Source: Planctomycetaceae bacterium (GTDB lineage Bacteria > Planctomycetota > Planctomycetia > Pirellulales > Pirellulaceae). From it: a stretch of DNA of 64,000 nucleotides. Made by a program: the position numbers and the translations under genes. The notes beneath the pieces are model-generated. The model made no database searches. It was given only the letters and a program-made list of their open reading frames with translations, and was not told the DNA's origin. The stretch lies in assembly GCA_012729315.1 (NCBI GenBank), contig JAAYDI010000194.1, positions 1 through 64,000 on the forward strand, read 5' to 3'. Shown here piece after piece: positions 42,281 to 51,252 of this stretch. Numbering within the stretch: the first letter of the stretch is position 1; every line of letters starts with the position of its first letter.

Positions 42281-44683
42281 ATGATGCCTTGGCTGTTGAC
42301 CTGCCTGGTCGGAACCCACATCTTTCTGGAAGGCCAGCTCATCGACGCGTTTGACTACCCGACAGCTGCGGCCGCCCGGCAGGTGTGGCGGGACCATGCG
42401 GATCGTGGCACGTCCTCACCCGTTGACCTGGTGACCGACGACGGGCGGCCGGTGCTGGAGTTGTCGGTGCCGTTCGCCACGCAACCGCAGCTCGATCGTG
42501 TGTATATGGACCGCCATGTCCGACTCAATCTGGCGACGTCCGGTGAGGTGAGTCTGGAGTTGAAGTCGATGGTGCCGGAAGCTGCGGGTCGGATCTCACT
42601 GTATTTCCGCAGCGGTGATGGCTGGTACGCGAGTGGCCAAGGGCTGGCGGCCAAGGGCTGGCAGACGCTGCGGTTTTCGAAAGCGGCCTTTACCGTCGAA
42701 GGCCGCCCGGCCGGCTGGCACCAGATCGACGGGATTCGCATTGCCGTGTGGCGCGAGTCGCCGGTGGATTTCCAGGTGCGGTTCCGTGCGCTGCGCGCCG
42801 TGCAACATGATGTGGCGCTGATCATTCCGGCGGCGCGATCCCAGAGCGAGCTGCGAGGTGCCCTGCAGGCTGCCGAGGATGTCGGAGAGATACTGGCCGA
42901 ACTCGGTCTGGGCAGCGATGCCATCGAGGACGAGGCGCTGGCCACCGGCGCGCTGGGCGACCGGAAGATTGCCATCCTGGCACACAATCCGGACATCCCG
43001 GATACCGCCGTCGACGCGCTGGTCAAGTTCATCGAGCAGGGCGGCAAGGTCTTCGTATGCTACCAGCTGCCCGCGAAACTGGCCGCTGCACTGGGCTTCG
43101 CGGAATCGACGTACTTCCGCCCGTCCCGCTCCGGCGAACTGGCCGAGGTGCGTTATGACGCCCCGGACGTGACGGGACTTCCTGCGTCCATGCAGCAGGC
43201 GTCCTGGAACATCATCTCCGCCCAACCGGCCGCGTTCAACGCCCGCATCATCGGCCGCTGGTACGACGACGCCGGGAAGGATGCGGGCCATCCAGCTATG
43301 CTGTTGAGCGATCGTGGCGCGTTCTTCTCCCACATCATCCTGCGACAGGATGGCGACAGGAAGAAGCAGATGCTGGCCGCCGTCCTCGGCCACCTGGTGC
43401 CGTCGCTGTGGCAGGACATGGCGGACAACGCGCTGGCAGCCAGCCGGCGCATTGGGCATCTGGAGGACTACGCGAGCCTGATCGAGTTCCTGAAGGCCTC
43501 CCGGAATGCCGAGGTCGCCACGCACCTGAATGAAGTACTCCAGCTGCAGACGCGCGCCGACGAGAAACAGAAGGCCGGGCAGTTTGCAGACGTCGTGCAG
43601 CTGGCCGGCACGATCCATGACCAGCTCGCGAAGGCCTACGCCCTGGCCCAGCCGAGCCGGCCCGTGGAAGGACGCGCCTGCTGGAACCACTCCGGCACCG
43701 GCGCCTACCCCGGCGACTGGGACCGCACCGCCAGGGAACTGGCCGAAAACGGCTTTAACATGGTGCTCCCCAATATGCTGTGGGGCGGTGTAGCACATTA
43801 TGCAAGCGAAGTGCTGCCCCGCAGCCAGACGTTCGAAAAACACGGCGATCAGATCGCCCAGTGCGTCGCGGCCGCGAAGAAACACGGTCTGCAGGTCCAC
43901 GTCTGGAAAGTGAACTATAACCTGTCGACCGCACCACGTGAGTTCGTCGACAAGATCCAGCGCGAACACCGCAATCAGGTCGCTGTCGGTGGCCAGCCCG
44001 AAAAATGGCTGTGCCCCTCCCATCCGGAAAACTTCCAGCTGGAACTCGACAGCATGCTCGAGGTGGCACGCCTCTACGATGTCGATGGCCTCCACTTCGA
44101 CTACATCCGCTATCCCGATCACAACAAATGCTACTGCGACGGATGCCGGTCCCGGTTCGAACAGCAGACCGGCGTCACGGTCGCCAAATGGCCGGCCGAC
44201 TGCTTCTCCGGCGACCTGCAGGAGAAGTACATCCAGTGGCGTTGTGACCAGATCACACGCCTGGTGAAGGCCGTACACGACGAGGCCAAGAAGATCCGGC
44301 CGGATATCGCGATCTCCGCCGCCGTGTTCGGATCCTACCCCAATTGCCGGACATCGGTCGCTCAGGACTGGCCGGAATGGATCAAGGCCGGCTACCTGGA
44401 CTTCGTCTGCCCGATGGATTACACGCAGAGCGACCTGAGCTTCATCGGCCTGGTGACAAACCAGCTGAAACTGGTCGGCGGCCGTATCCCGGTCTATCCC
44501 GGCATCGGACAGTATCGGCTCGCCGACGATCGCACCGTCGGACAAATCTTCCTTGCCCGGGAACTGGGAGCCGCCGGATTTACCATGTTCGACCTGAGCC
44601 GCGAATCGATCGGTACGGCTGTGCCGGCCATCGGACTCGGCGCGGGCAGGCAAAAGGCAACTCCATCTCACCAGAGCAACTGA
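42281..44683 (+). CDS. GHL10-type (DUF187) glycoside hydrolase-like protein
   Basis: 800 residues. The N-terminus has a weak signal-like stretch (W-L-L-T-C-L-V-G-T-H-I-F-L). A beta-sandwich domain (about 25-180) precedes a Rossmann-like region (about 180-330). The C-terminal half (about 460-770) has the GHL10 barrel pattern: N-G-F-N-M-V-L-P-N-M-L-W-G-G, G-L-Q-V-H-V-W-K-V-N, D-V-D-G-L-H-F-D-Y-I-R-Y-P (likely catalytic Asp), D-I-A-I-S-A-A-V-F-G and D-F-V-C-P-M-D-Y-T. C-Y-C-D-G-C-R-S-R-F is typical of the family. It probably acts on an extracellular polysaccharide and sits 93 bases downstream of the GH89 enzyme. Confidence 0.82.
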   Translation: MMPWLLTCLVGTHIFLEGQLIDAFDYPTAAAARQVWRDHADRGTSSPVDLVTDDGRPVLELSVPFATQPQLDRVYMDRHVRLNLATSGEVSLELKSMVPEAAGRISLYFRSGDGWYASGQGLAAKGWQTLRFSKAAFTVEGRPAGWHQIDGIRIAVWRESPVDFQVRFRALRAVQHDVALIIPAARSQSELRGALQAAEDVGEILAELGLGSDAIEDEALATGALGDRKIAILAHNPDIPDTAVDALVKFIEQGGKVFVCYQLPAKLAAALGFAESTYFRPSRSGELAEVRYDAPDVTGLPASMQQASWNIISAQPAAFNARIIGRWYDDAGKDAGHPAMLLSDRGAFFSHIILRQDGDRKKQMLAAVLGHLVPSLWQDMADNALAASRRIGHLEDYASLIEFLKASRNAEVATHLNEVLQLQTRADEKQKAGQFADVVQLAGTIHDQLAKAYALAQPSRPVEGRACWNHSGTGAYPGDWDRTARELAENGFNMVLPNMLWGGVAHYASEVLPRSQTFEKHGDQIAQCVAAAKKHGLQVHVWKVNYNLSTAPREFVDKIQREHRNQVAVGGQPEKWLCPSHPENFQLELDSMLEVARLYDVDGLHFDYIRYPDHNKCYCDGCRSRFEQQTGVTVAKWPADCFSGDLQEKYIQWRCDQITRLVKAVHDEAKKIRPDIAISAAVFGSYPNCRTSVAQDWPEWIKAGYLDFVCPMDYTQSDLSFIGLVTNQLKLVGGRIPVYPGIGQYRLADDRTVGQIFLARELGAAGFTMFDLSRESIGTAVPAIGLGAGRQKATPSHQSN

Positions 44684-44889
44684 CTTGAGCACCCGTAGGG
44701 TGTGACACGCTCGCGTCACTCGCTGCGTCCACCGTCACGCGGCCGTGTCGCGAGCAACGTCACACCATGATGTGGCTTGCCGGCCGGCGCCGATTGTCGA
44801 TGCGTGGTGTGACTGCGCTCGCCGGCGCGTTTGTTGACTATGCGGGTGAATTTTTGGCGAGCTTCGTCACACCCTACGGGCTAACAAGT
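44683..44889. mobile_element. MITE-like element with imperfect terminal inverted repeats
   Basis: CCCGTAGGGTGTGAC at 44692-44706 is repeated exactly as its reverse complement at 44866-44880. Outside the core, ACTTG at 44683-44687 matches CAAGT at 44885-44889, giving imperfect inverted ends of about 24-30 bp, 207 bp apart. GGTGTGAC/GTCACACC pairs recur inside (about 44758 and 44806), so the element folds into two nested modules. It contains no gene and starts directly at the stop codon of the GHL10 gene. Confidence 0.6.
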
Positions 44890-45098
44890 AAGCCACACGG
44901 CCCAATTCCCCAATTCCCCAATTCCCCAGATCGCTCTCCCGAGAAAGCGTGCTCCCGCGCCTGCCCCCCCGTGGGGTGGGTTAACTTGGGGTTGACCGGT
45001 TTGGGGGAAATTGGGAGCATGCTTCGCCTGCGTGAACTGCCGGCTGGATGTGCGGCCGGTGGAACACACTTCCCGCCTATCCGTGTTGAGCACAGGCC
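44684..45098. other. Intergenic region holding the MITE-like element and a CCAATTCC array
   Basis: About 415 bases with no gene. The 207-bp inverted-repeat element is followed by three CCAATTCC units and then a G-rich stretch (about 44993-45015) partly complementary to that array, before the lipoprotein gene. Confidence 0.6.
44902..44925. repeat. Three exact 8-bp tandem units CCAATTCC
   Basis: Units at 44902-44909, 44910-44917 and 44918-44925, immediately right of the MITE-like element. Confidence 0.9.
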
Positions 45099-45731
45099 AT
45101 GAAGCCACTTGAGCATTTGCAGCATCTTCTGCTGTTCCTTCCGCTGTTGTCACTCACGGCCTGCCGGTCACCGTACTACGCGGACCATGGTGCCGCATTG
45201 GGCGGCGTGGCTGGTGGTCTGACTGGCGCGGCGCTGGGGGACCGGCAAGGCAACGCGCTGGGTGGCGCGGTGCTTGGGAGTGCGGTGGGCGCGTTGGCGG
45301 GTGCCGCCATTGGCGATTCCATGGACGCGGAAGTCGAGCGCCGGCAGGCGTTGATCGAAGCCAAGACAGGCCGGCGTATGGCGGGGCTGGTCACGACGGC
45401 AGATGTGACGACCATGGTCACCTCCGGACTGGGGGACGACGTGATCATCAATCACATTCGCGCCAACGGTGTTGCGGCGCCGCTGACCCCGAACGACATC
45501 ATCGGGATGCACGATCAGGGAGTGAGCGAGAAGGTGATCAACGTCATGCAGCAGACTGCGGCCCAGCAAACAGTGCCGCCGCCGGTCGCCTATGCCACGC
45601 CGGTGATTGTCGAAGAGCCCTATGTGGTGGCACCGTACTGGCATCCGGGCCCGTTCTGGTACGGGCCCGGTCCGTATCGCTACCGTCACCGCTCGCCGGG
45701 CGTGAGCTGGGGGTTCTCCTATTCCCATTGA
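45099..45731 (+). CDS. Glycine-zipper outer-membrane lipoprotein
   Basis: 210 residues. Signal peptide L-L-L-F-L-P-L-L-S-L-T-A-C with a good lipobox at Cys22. Residues 32-75 are a glycine zipper (G-A-A-L-G-G-V-A-G-G-L-T-G-A-A-L-G...G-A-A-I-G-D-S-M-D-A), as in SlyB/OmpA-associated lipoproteins that insert into membranes. A middle segment (T-T-A-D-V-T-T-M-V-T-S-G-L-G-D-D...I-I-N-H-I-R) resembles a short repeat often found with these proteins. The tail is Pro/Tyr-rich (P-Y-W-H-P-G-P-F-W-Y-G-P-G-P-Y). Likely envelope structure or stress-related. It ends convergently with the next gene. Confidence 0.8.
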   Translation: MKPLEHLQHLLLFLPLLSLTACRSPYYADHGAALGGVAGGLTGAALGDRQGNALGGAVLGSAVGALAGAAIGDSMDAEVERRQALIEAKTGRRMAGLVTTADVTTMVTSGLGDDVIINHIRANGVAAPLTPNDIIGMHDQGVSEKVINVMQQTAAQQTVPPPVAYATPVIVEEPYVVAPYWHPGPFWYGPGPYRYRHRSPGVSWGFSYSH

Positions 45732-45743
45732 CGCGCGTCAATG
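45726..45743. terminator. Perfect 18-bp palindrome over two convergent stop codons
   Basis: CATTGACGC (45726-45734) followed directly by GCGTCAATG (45735-45743). Both flanking genes end CAT-TGA inside it, one on each strand, only six bases apart. With no natural loop it would have to open at the centre to form a hairpin. Confidence 0.45.
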
Positions 45744-46517
45744 CTGGGAACGTTCGCGGTCTTCTTCGACCTTCTTGATCCAGCGCGAGACGGCCTCTTG
45801 CGAAGTCACCTTCTTGGTCGGGTGTTTCTTGGGCTTTTTCAGTGCGCGCTTCAGTTCGAAGTCGATCCAAGGACCCTTCCAGCGGCGTTCGCGGCGCCGG
45901 GCGACGTACTGCTCGTAGTCCTGCAGTTGGACCATCCCGGCGCCTTCCAGCCGGCCAAGGATGGCTCGCTGCTGTTGTTCGTCGCCATGCACCCAGACGC
46001 TCAGCAACGCCGTGTCGAACTTCTGGCTGATCACCAGCAGCTTGCGGAGTTCTTCGCGCGCGGCCTCGGCGACCTTGGGCGAACGAATGGCCAGATTCAC
46101 TTTCTCGCCCGATGCCATCCGCCGGCGAATCTGCCGAAGTTGCGCGGCGAGTTCGTGAGGATTATCATTGGGACCCAACACCTCGCGCACGAAGACCTGC
46201 CGGTTGTCCGACAGTCCTTCCTGCCAGCGTTTGCGCAGCGACTGCGTCATCTCGCTGTCTGCATGGAAAAGGTGCAGCGTCAGGGTCTCGTCACTCTGCA
46301 GACGACACAACTCATCGTCGACCAGCGAGCACAGGTGCTCTTCCCGAAAATGACCGGCTACAGTGACATCGCGCGACGAACCGTCGGGGCGGATGATCCG
46401 CACACGTACACGTTGGGAGCTGTCCAGGTCCGATCCAGAAGCGGGTTCGGACGAGGATGTCGCGGCCGCCTGCCGGTAACCTTTCTCCTGCGGGCTGTCA
46501 GAAGGTTCTTTCCACAT
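45738..46517 (-). CDS. Hypothetical soluble protein with basic C-terminus
   Basis: 259 residues from ATG 46517; an in-frame GTG nine codons upstream is an alternative. No family recognised. The N-terminal 50 residues are Ser/Pro-rich and look disordered. Residues about 50-175 alternate charged helices and strands (V-R-V-R-I-I-R-P-D-G-S-S-R-D-V-T-V, S-L-R-K-R-W-Q-E-G-L). The last 60 residues are strongly basic (R-R-R-E-R-R-W-K-G-P-W, A-L-K-K-P-K-K-H-P-T-K-K) and could bind nucleic acid or membrane. No signal peptide. Confidence 0.6.
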   Translation of the reverse strand: MWKEPSDSPQEKGYRQAAATSSSEPASGSDLDSSQRVRVRIIRPDGSSRDVTVAGHFREEHLCSLVDDELCRLQSDETLTLHLFHADSEMTQSLRKRWQEGLSDNRQVFVREVLGPNDNPHELAAQLRQIRRRMASGEKVNLAIRSPKVAEAAREELRKLLVISQKFDTALLSVWVHGDEQQQRAILGRLEGAGMVQLQDYEQYVARRRERRWKGPWIDFELKRALKKPKKHPTKKVTSQEAVSRWIKKVEEDRERSQH

Positions 46518-46778
46518 GAACAGAGTTCCGCTGCGGGTGTTCACAAGTACCACGTAACGTTCACGACCCCGTAGACCGCCAGTTGCTTCTGACGTTTCCC
46601 GCTGGCAGGGTTGCCACCAACTCTGAGAGTACCACAAAACCCTGTCGATTGGAATGAGAAAAGGGTTTGCTGGGTGGAGGGTCTTGAGGGCAGAATAGCA
46701 CCATGTCCCTGGAGCCAGGGGCACCGGAATGGGGTAAAACAAGGGCTGACGGTCATGCCTTCCATAAGGAGCCCCATC

Positions 46779-49100
46779 ATGCGCGTCTGGATACGGACCC
46801 TGGCTGCACTAATGTTCATGGCGGTCGCTGAGCAGATATCAATGGCGGACGATACCGGGGCGCCGGCCGCCGCGTTGCCAGGTACGGAGAGGCTGGAGTG
46901 GACCAACGATATCGCGTCACGCATGGTGGCCGATGCCGACCGGTTCCTGCTGCGAGAGATTAAGCTGTCGGTGCAGCGGCGGACGCAGTTCTGGCGCCGC
47001 GACCAGAGTTCGACCGCGGCGTACGACCGGTCGATCGAGCCGAACCGGCAGCGGCTGGCCCACATACTGGGCGTCCGGGACGCGCGGACGGCTTTTGATG
47101 GCCTGACGCTGGTCGGGACGACTGCGCGTCCCGCGCTGGTAGCGGAGACTGACCGGTACAAGATCTGGGCGGTGAGCTGGCCTGTGGTGGGGCCGATCCG
47201 CGGGGAAGGTCTGCTGCTGGTGCCCGGCAGCGGTCCGCCGGCCGCGGACGTCATCGCGCTGCCCGACGCGGACCAGACACCGGAGATGATCTGCGGCCTG
47301 GCGGAAGGCGTGGCCGAGGTTGCGCAGTATGCACGAACGCTGGCGGAAAGCGGCTGCCGCGTGCTGGTCCCCACGCTGATCGACCGGAAACTGGAGCCCC
47401 GCAACAATCGCGCGCAGGTGACCACGCGCGAGTTCCTGTACCGCAGCGCGTTCGAGTTGGGACGGCATCTGATCGGTTACGAAGTCCAGAAGACGCTAGC
47501 CGGCGTCGACTGGTTTGCGCGCGAGCAGCAGACGAGCGATCCGCGGGTGGCGGTGGTGGGCTGGGGAGAGGGTGGAATGCTGGCGCTCTATAGCGCAGCG
47601 CTGGACACCCGTATCGATGTCGCCTGCGTCAGCGGCTATTTCGAACCGCGCGAAGGAATCTGGCGTCAGCCGCTCGATCGCAACGTGTTCGGACTGCTCG
47701 AGCAATTCGGAGACGCCGAACTGGCCACCATGATCGCACCTCGCACGCTGATCATTGAGCCGGCGCCGTTCCCGCACGTCACGTTGCCGGCAGGTACCGG
47801 CGGCGCGCCGGCGGAGCTGGTCACGCCGGCGGTCGAACTGGTGCGGCAGGAGGTGCAGCGCGCCCGAGACCTGGTTCCGCAACTGGCCGATCCTGCCTGG
47901 CTGCAGCTGGTCAACGCGGATGGCAGCGCGGGACCGTACCTGACCCGATCGGTCCTGCAGACGGTCCTGCGCGCGCTCGGGTCGGACCGGGAACTCATGC
48001 CGGCCGGCTCCGCTCCGACCTATCTGCACAGTGCGACCGACGTAGCCGCACGCGCGCAGCGCCAGGCTCAGGAGATTGACGACTACAACCAGTGGCTGCT
48101 GCGCGAAAGCCCGTATGTGCGGGCGGAGTTCATGAGTAAGGTCGATCCCAGTACTCTCGAGACGTATCAGGCCACCATCGAGTCCTATCGCGACATCTTT
48201 CGCAGCCGGGTGATCGGTGCGTTTGACCAGCCGCGTCTGCCCTTCCATCCCCGCACGCGTCAGGCCTACGACACGCCGGCCTGGACGGGCTACGAGGTCG
48301 TGCTGGACGTCTTCCCCGACCTGTTCGCGTACGGCATTCTGCTGCTGCCGAAGGACTTGCAGCCGAATGAAAGACGCCCGGTGGTGGTGTGCCAGCACGG
48401 CCTGGAGGGACGCCCGCAGGATGTGGTGGCCGGCGAGCACCCCGCGTACCACGACTTCGCCGGCAAGCTGGCCGAACGCGGCTTCATCGTCTTTGCGCCC
48501 CAGAACCCCTACATCTTCGAGGACCGGTTTCGCACGCTGCAGCGCAAAGCGAATCCACTCCAGAAGACGCTCTTTTCCCTCATCGTGCCTCAGCACCAGC
48601 AACTGGTCGACTGGCTCTCGACGCTGCCTGCAGTCGACCCGCAACGCATCGCTTTCTATGGCCTGTCGTATGGTGGCAAGAGCGCCATGCGCATCCCCGC
48701 GCTGGTGAAAAACTATTGCCTGTCCATCTGCTCGGCCGACTTCAACGAATGGGTCTGGAAGAATGCCTCGACGCACGTGCGATCACCGTACAGCTACGTC
48801 TGGACGGGGGAATACGAGATCTACGAGTTCGACCTCGGCAGCACATTCAACTATGCGGAAATGGCCGCGCTGATCGCACCGCGCCCCTTCATGGTCGAAC
48901 GCGGACACCTCGACGGCGTCGCCCCCGACGAAATGGTGGCGTACGAGTTTGCCAAAGTCCGCCGCCGTTATGCGGCGGACTTGAAACTGCCAGACCGCTG
49001 CGAAATCGAGTGGTTTGTCGGCCCCCACATGATCAACGGGCAGGGAACGTTTGAGTTCCTGCACAGGCACCTGGGGTGGCCGGACCGCTCCGGGGAATAG
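46779..49100 (+). CDS. Secreted tandem alpha/beta-hydrolase
   Basis: 773 residues from ATG 46779, with AAGGAG seven bases upstream; ATG 46755 is in frame but less well placed. Signal peptide L-A-A-L-M-F-M-A-V-A. There are two hydrolase-like halves. The first has V-G-W-G-E-G-G-M-L-A-L, where the nucleophile position of the usual G-x-S-x-G elbow is Glu. The second, similar to dienelactone-hydrolase/acetyl-xylan-esterase relatives, has V-V-V-C-Q-H-G-L-E-G and Y-G-L-S-Y-G-G-K-S with an intact Ser. P-H-M-I-N-G near the end supplies the His. The first half may be structural or may bind substrate. Likely an exported esterase on glycans. Confidence 0.78.
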   Translation: MRVWIRTLAALMFMAVAEQISMADDTGAPAAALPGTERLEWTNDIASRMVADADRFLLREIKLSVQRRTQFWRRDQSSTAAYDRSIEPNRQRLAHILGVRDARTAFDGLTLVGTTARPALVAETDRYKIWAVSWPVVGPIRGEGLLLVPGSGPPAADVIALPDADQTPEMICGLAEGVAEVAQYARTLAESGCRVLVPTLIDRKLEPRNNRAQVTTREFLYRSAFELGRHLIGYEVQKTLAGVDWFAREQQTSDPRVAVVGWGEGGMLALYSAALDTRIDVACVSGYFEPREGIWRQPLDRNVFGLLEQFGDAELATMIAPRTLIIEPAPFPHVTLPAGTGGAPAELVTPAVELVRQEVQRARDLVPQLADPAWLQLVNADGSAGPYLTRSVLQTVLRALGSDRELMPAGSAPTYLHSATDVAARAQRQAQEIDDYNQWLLRESPYVRAEFMSKVDPSTLETYQATIESYRDIFRSRVIGAFDQPRLPFHPRTRQAYDTPAWTGYEVVLDVFPDLFAYGILLLPKDLQPNERRPVVVCQHGLEGRPQDVVAGEHPAYHDFAGKLAERGFIVFAPQNPYIFEDRFRTLQRKANPLQKTLFSLIVPQHQQLVDWLSTLPAVDPQRIAFYGLSYGGKSAMRIPALVKNYCLSICSADFNEWVWKNASTHVRSPYSYVWTGEYEIYEFDLGSTFNYAEMAALIAPRPFMVERGHLDGVAPDEMVAYEFAKVRRRYAADLKLPDRCEIEWFVGPHMINGQGTFEFLHRHLGWPDRSGE

Positions 49101-49186
49101 ACCGGCTGCCTGCCTTGCGGACGCCGCTGGCCAGTCCCGAGGCCTGGCTCGCGCAGTGAGCTCGCAGCGGGTGCGGGAGAGCGGGA

Positions 49187-50164
49187 CTACTTTTCCTCCA
49201 CCACCCAGATGTTGCGGAAGACGACCGGGTTGCCGTGACCCTGCAGGAACAGCGGGGCCGGGTCCGGGCCTTCCGCAAGTCGTCCCGGGGTGGCGTCGGG
49301 CAGCTCGATGTTGTCCAGCACCTTGACGCCGTTGTGCACGAGGGTGACGCGGGCGTTTTGCACCTTCTGGCCGTTCGCGTACCGCGCTGCCTGGAACTCG
49401 ATGTCGTACGTCTGCCAGGTCAACGGCGGATAGCACATGTTGACGCTGGGCTTGGCGATCGAGTAGATCCCGCCGCATTCGTTGTTCTCGCCTTCGAGCC
49501 CAAATGAGTCGAGCACCTGGATTTCATAGCGACTCTGGACGTACACGCCGCTGTTGCCGCGCGCCTGGCCGCGCGCAAGTGGTTTGAAGGGGGGCCGGAA
49601 CTCGATATGCAGCTTGTGGTCGCCAAAGACCGCCTTACTGCTGCACTCGTGCGCGAGCCACTTTTCGGGTGTCAACACAGCGCCGTCAAAGTGCTCGACC
49701 GAACTGCCGTCAAACAGGACGACGGCGCCTTGCGGGGGCTTGGCCCCCAGCGTCGGGCTCTTGCGCTCCACCTTCTTCAGCTTGCCCAGCGGCCTGGTGC
49801 CCGCCGCCGATACGGTGAGCACCCCGTCCCGGATCTCGGCCGACCATTGGTCTGCCTGGAATCGCGTGACGTCTCCAGTGGTACTGCCTTCGGCCATCTC
49901 GCGATGATCGTCGCGTTTCCAGCCGTCTCCGGGCAGGCCGCCTTTGTAGCCCACCAGGGCGAATTTCCCTTCGCCAAGGGCGATCACCTGCGCACCCCAG
50001 GGGCCGCGCTGAAAGTTGACGTCCAACTCGCCCAGATACTCCCCCTGGACAACATAGTCCGGACCGGCCTCCTCCGGTGTCAGGTAGGTTGGCCCTTCAT
50101 CGTCGGCCAGCAACGGCCACGTACAGACAGAGAGAGCAATCCAGGCTAATGTGCGCGTGAACAT
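49187..50164 (-). CDS. DUF1080 protein (3-keto-disaccharide hydrolase-like), exported
   Basis: 325 residues from ATG 50164, with CGGAGG upstream. Signal peptide L-A-W-I-A-L-S-V-C-T-W-P-L-L-A. A planctomycete-specific N-terminal domain (to about residue 140) precedes a concanavalin-like DUF1080 domain: V-V-L-F-D-G-S-S, L-H-I-E-F-R-P-P, R-G-N-S-G-V-Y-V-Q-S-R-Y-E-I-Q-V-L-D-S-F and the C-terminal P-L-F-L-Q-G-H-G-N-P-V-V-F-R-N-I-W-V. Members have been linked to 3-keto-glycoside hydrolysis, which pairs naturally with Gfo/Idh/MocA enzymes that make 3-keto sugars. It follows the deacetylase gene on the same strand. Confidence 0.88.
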   Translation of the reverse strand: MFTRTLAWIALSVCTWPLLADDEGPTYLTPEEAGPDYVVQGEYLGELDVNFQRGPWGAQVIALGEGKFALVGYKGGLPGDGWKRDDHREMAEGSTTGDVTRFQADQWSAEIRDGVLTVSAAGTRPLGKLKKVERKSPTLGAKPPQGAVVLFDGSSVEHFDGAVLTPEKWLAHECSSKAVFGDHKLHIEFRPPFKPLARGQARGNSGVYVQSRYEIQVLDSFGLEGENNECGGIYSIAKPSVNMCYPPLTWQTYDIEFQAARYANGQKVQNARVTLVHNGVKVLDNIELPDATPGRLAEGPDPAPLFLQGHGNPVVFRNIWVVEEK

Positions 50165-50326
50165 TGTGCGAACCTCCGGTTGTGAAACATCAACTGCAAC
50201 TGCGAAAACACGAGGTACAACCAAGCTCCTGCGAGCTCCTATTCTTGCACGGGACGACGCCGGGATGCAATCGGGCAGCACACTGCCAGCAGGAGCGGCG
50301 CGCGACGCCCGTGCTCCTGACTGCCG

Positions 50327-50348
50327 ACGGACGCCTCTTCGAGGCGTG
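50327..50348. repeat. Second copy of the ACGCCTC..GAGGCGT hairpin repeat
   Basis: ACGCCTC (50331-50337) and GAGGCGT (50341-50347) with a TTC loop. The core GACGGACGCCTCT and its flank match the copy at 25291-25313 except for one base in the loop. Confidence 0.65.
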
Positions 50349-50421
50349 GTTGCCAGCCGAATAAGTCGATCGCCACACAGCACTCACGCGTCCGGTGCGA
50401 CTCGTCTGGTGTGACGGGGGA

Positions 50422-51243
50422 TCAGAGGAACCAGAACAGGCGTTCGCGCGTAGCGTCGTCCAAGGGGGCAGCGTACTCGCTGATCTCGAATGCCTCCGCC
50501 CACGCGACCTGCCGTCCGTGCAGCTCGCCGTACTGGCGCACCAGGGCGTCGCGGAACCGGTCCGCTCGGGGCCGAATGATGTTGCCGTACCAGGTGCGCA
50601 GCCACTGCCGCCGCGCAGCCTCTTCCTGAGGCACCTGTTCGGCCACCCGCTGGTTGAATGGCAGAAACTCGAACACCTGCGACTGGTGACAGGCCAGCAT
50701 GTCGACAATCGTGTCCATCTGGTCGGCGATGTCGATCGCGACGTCGGGCACAAACGCGTACGGGCGGGTGAACAGGTCGGGCATGTAGGCGACAACCGGG
50801 TCCCTGGTCAATGCCGGAACGTCGGGAGCGACGAGGGGCACGGTGATCATGTAGGACGCATCCTGTACAGCCTGCCCCACGGCACGATGGTCCGGGTGGT
50901 AATCGTTGGGACGGTGTGTCAGCACCAGGTCCGGCTGGAACGAGCGAATGGCACGAATAATCTGTTCGCGCACCTCCAGCGTCGGCTGCAGAGCGCCGTC
51001 CGGGTATTCCCAGACCTCGTACGTCGCGCCGATGACGGCTGCCGCCGCCTGGCTCTCGCGGCGGCGCACACGCGCCAGCTCCGCCGGCTGGTACCGATGG
51101 TGGCCGGAGCGGCCGTCGGTGACCGAAATCATCTTGACGGTGTGCCCGCGCTGGCGATAGATCGTCGCCAGACCGCCAGCATGATACTCGGCATCGTCCG
51201 GATGAGCGCCCAGAATAAGCAGTCGTAACGGGGTGTTGAGCAT
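50422..51243 (-). CDS. PIG-L family (LmbE-like) deacetylase
   Basis: 273 residues. G-A-H-P-D-D-A-E-Y-H-A-G-G and N-D-Y-H-P-D-H-R-A-V are the zinc-binding His/Asp motifs of LmbE-like N-acetylglucosaminyl deacetylases. V-T-D-G-R-S-G-H-H is the conserved loop. Predicted cytoplasmic. It removes an acetyl group from an N-acetylated sugar or related conjugate. It is 9 bases downstream of pntB, so probably in the same transcript. Whether it connects to the GlcNAc-releasing GH89 enzyme is speculation. Confidence 0.88.
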   Translation of the reverse strand: MLNTPLRLLILGAHPDDAEYHAGGLATIYRQRGHTVKMISVTDGRSGHHRYQPAELARVRRRESQAAAAVIGATYEVWEYPDGALQPTLEVREQIIRAIRSFQPDLVLTHRPNDYHPDHRAVGQAVQDASYMITVPLVAPDVPALTRDPVVAYMPDLFTRPYAFVPDVAIDIADQMDTIVDMLACHQSQVFEFLPFNQRVAEQVPQEEAARRQWLRTWYGNIIRPRADRFRDALVRQYGELHGRQVAWAEAFEISEYAAPLDDATRERLFWFL

Positions 51244-51252
51244 GATCAGAAC

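Noticed and set aside
44683-44889. Non-coding RNA or riboswitch
   Set aside because: Inverted ends at both borders and a partial second copy elsewhere fit a small mobile repeat better than a conserved aptamer.
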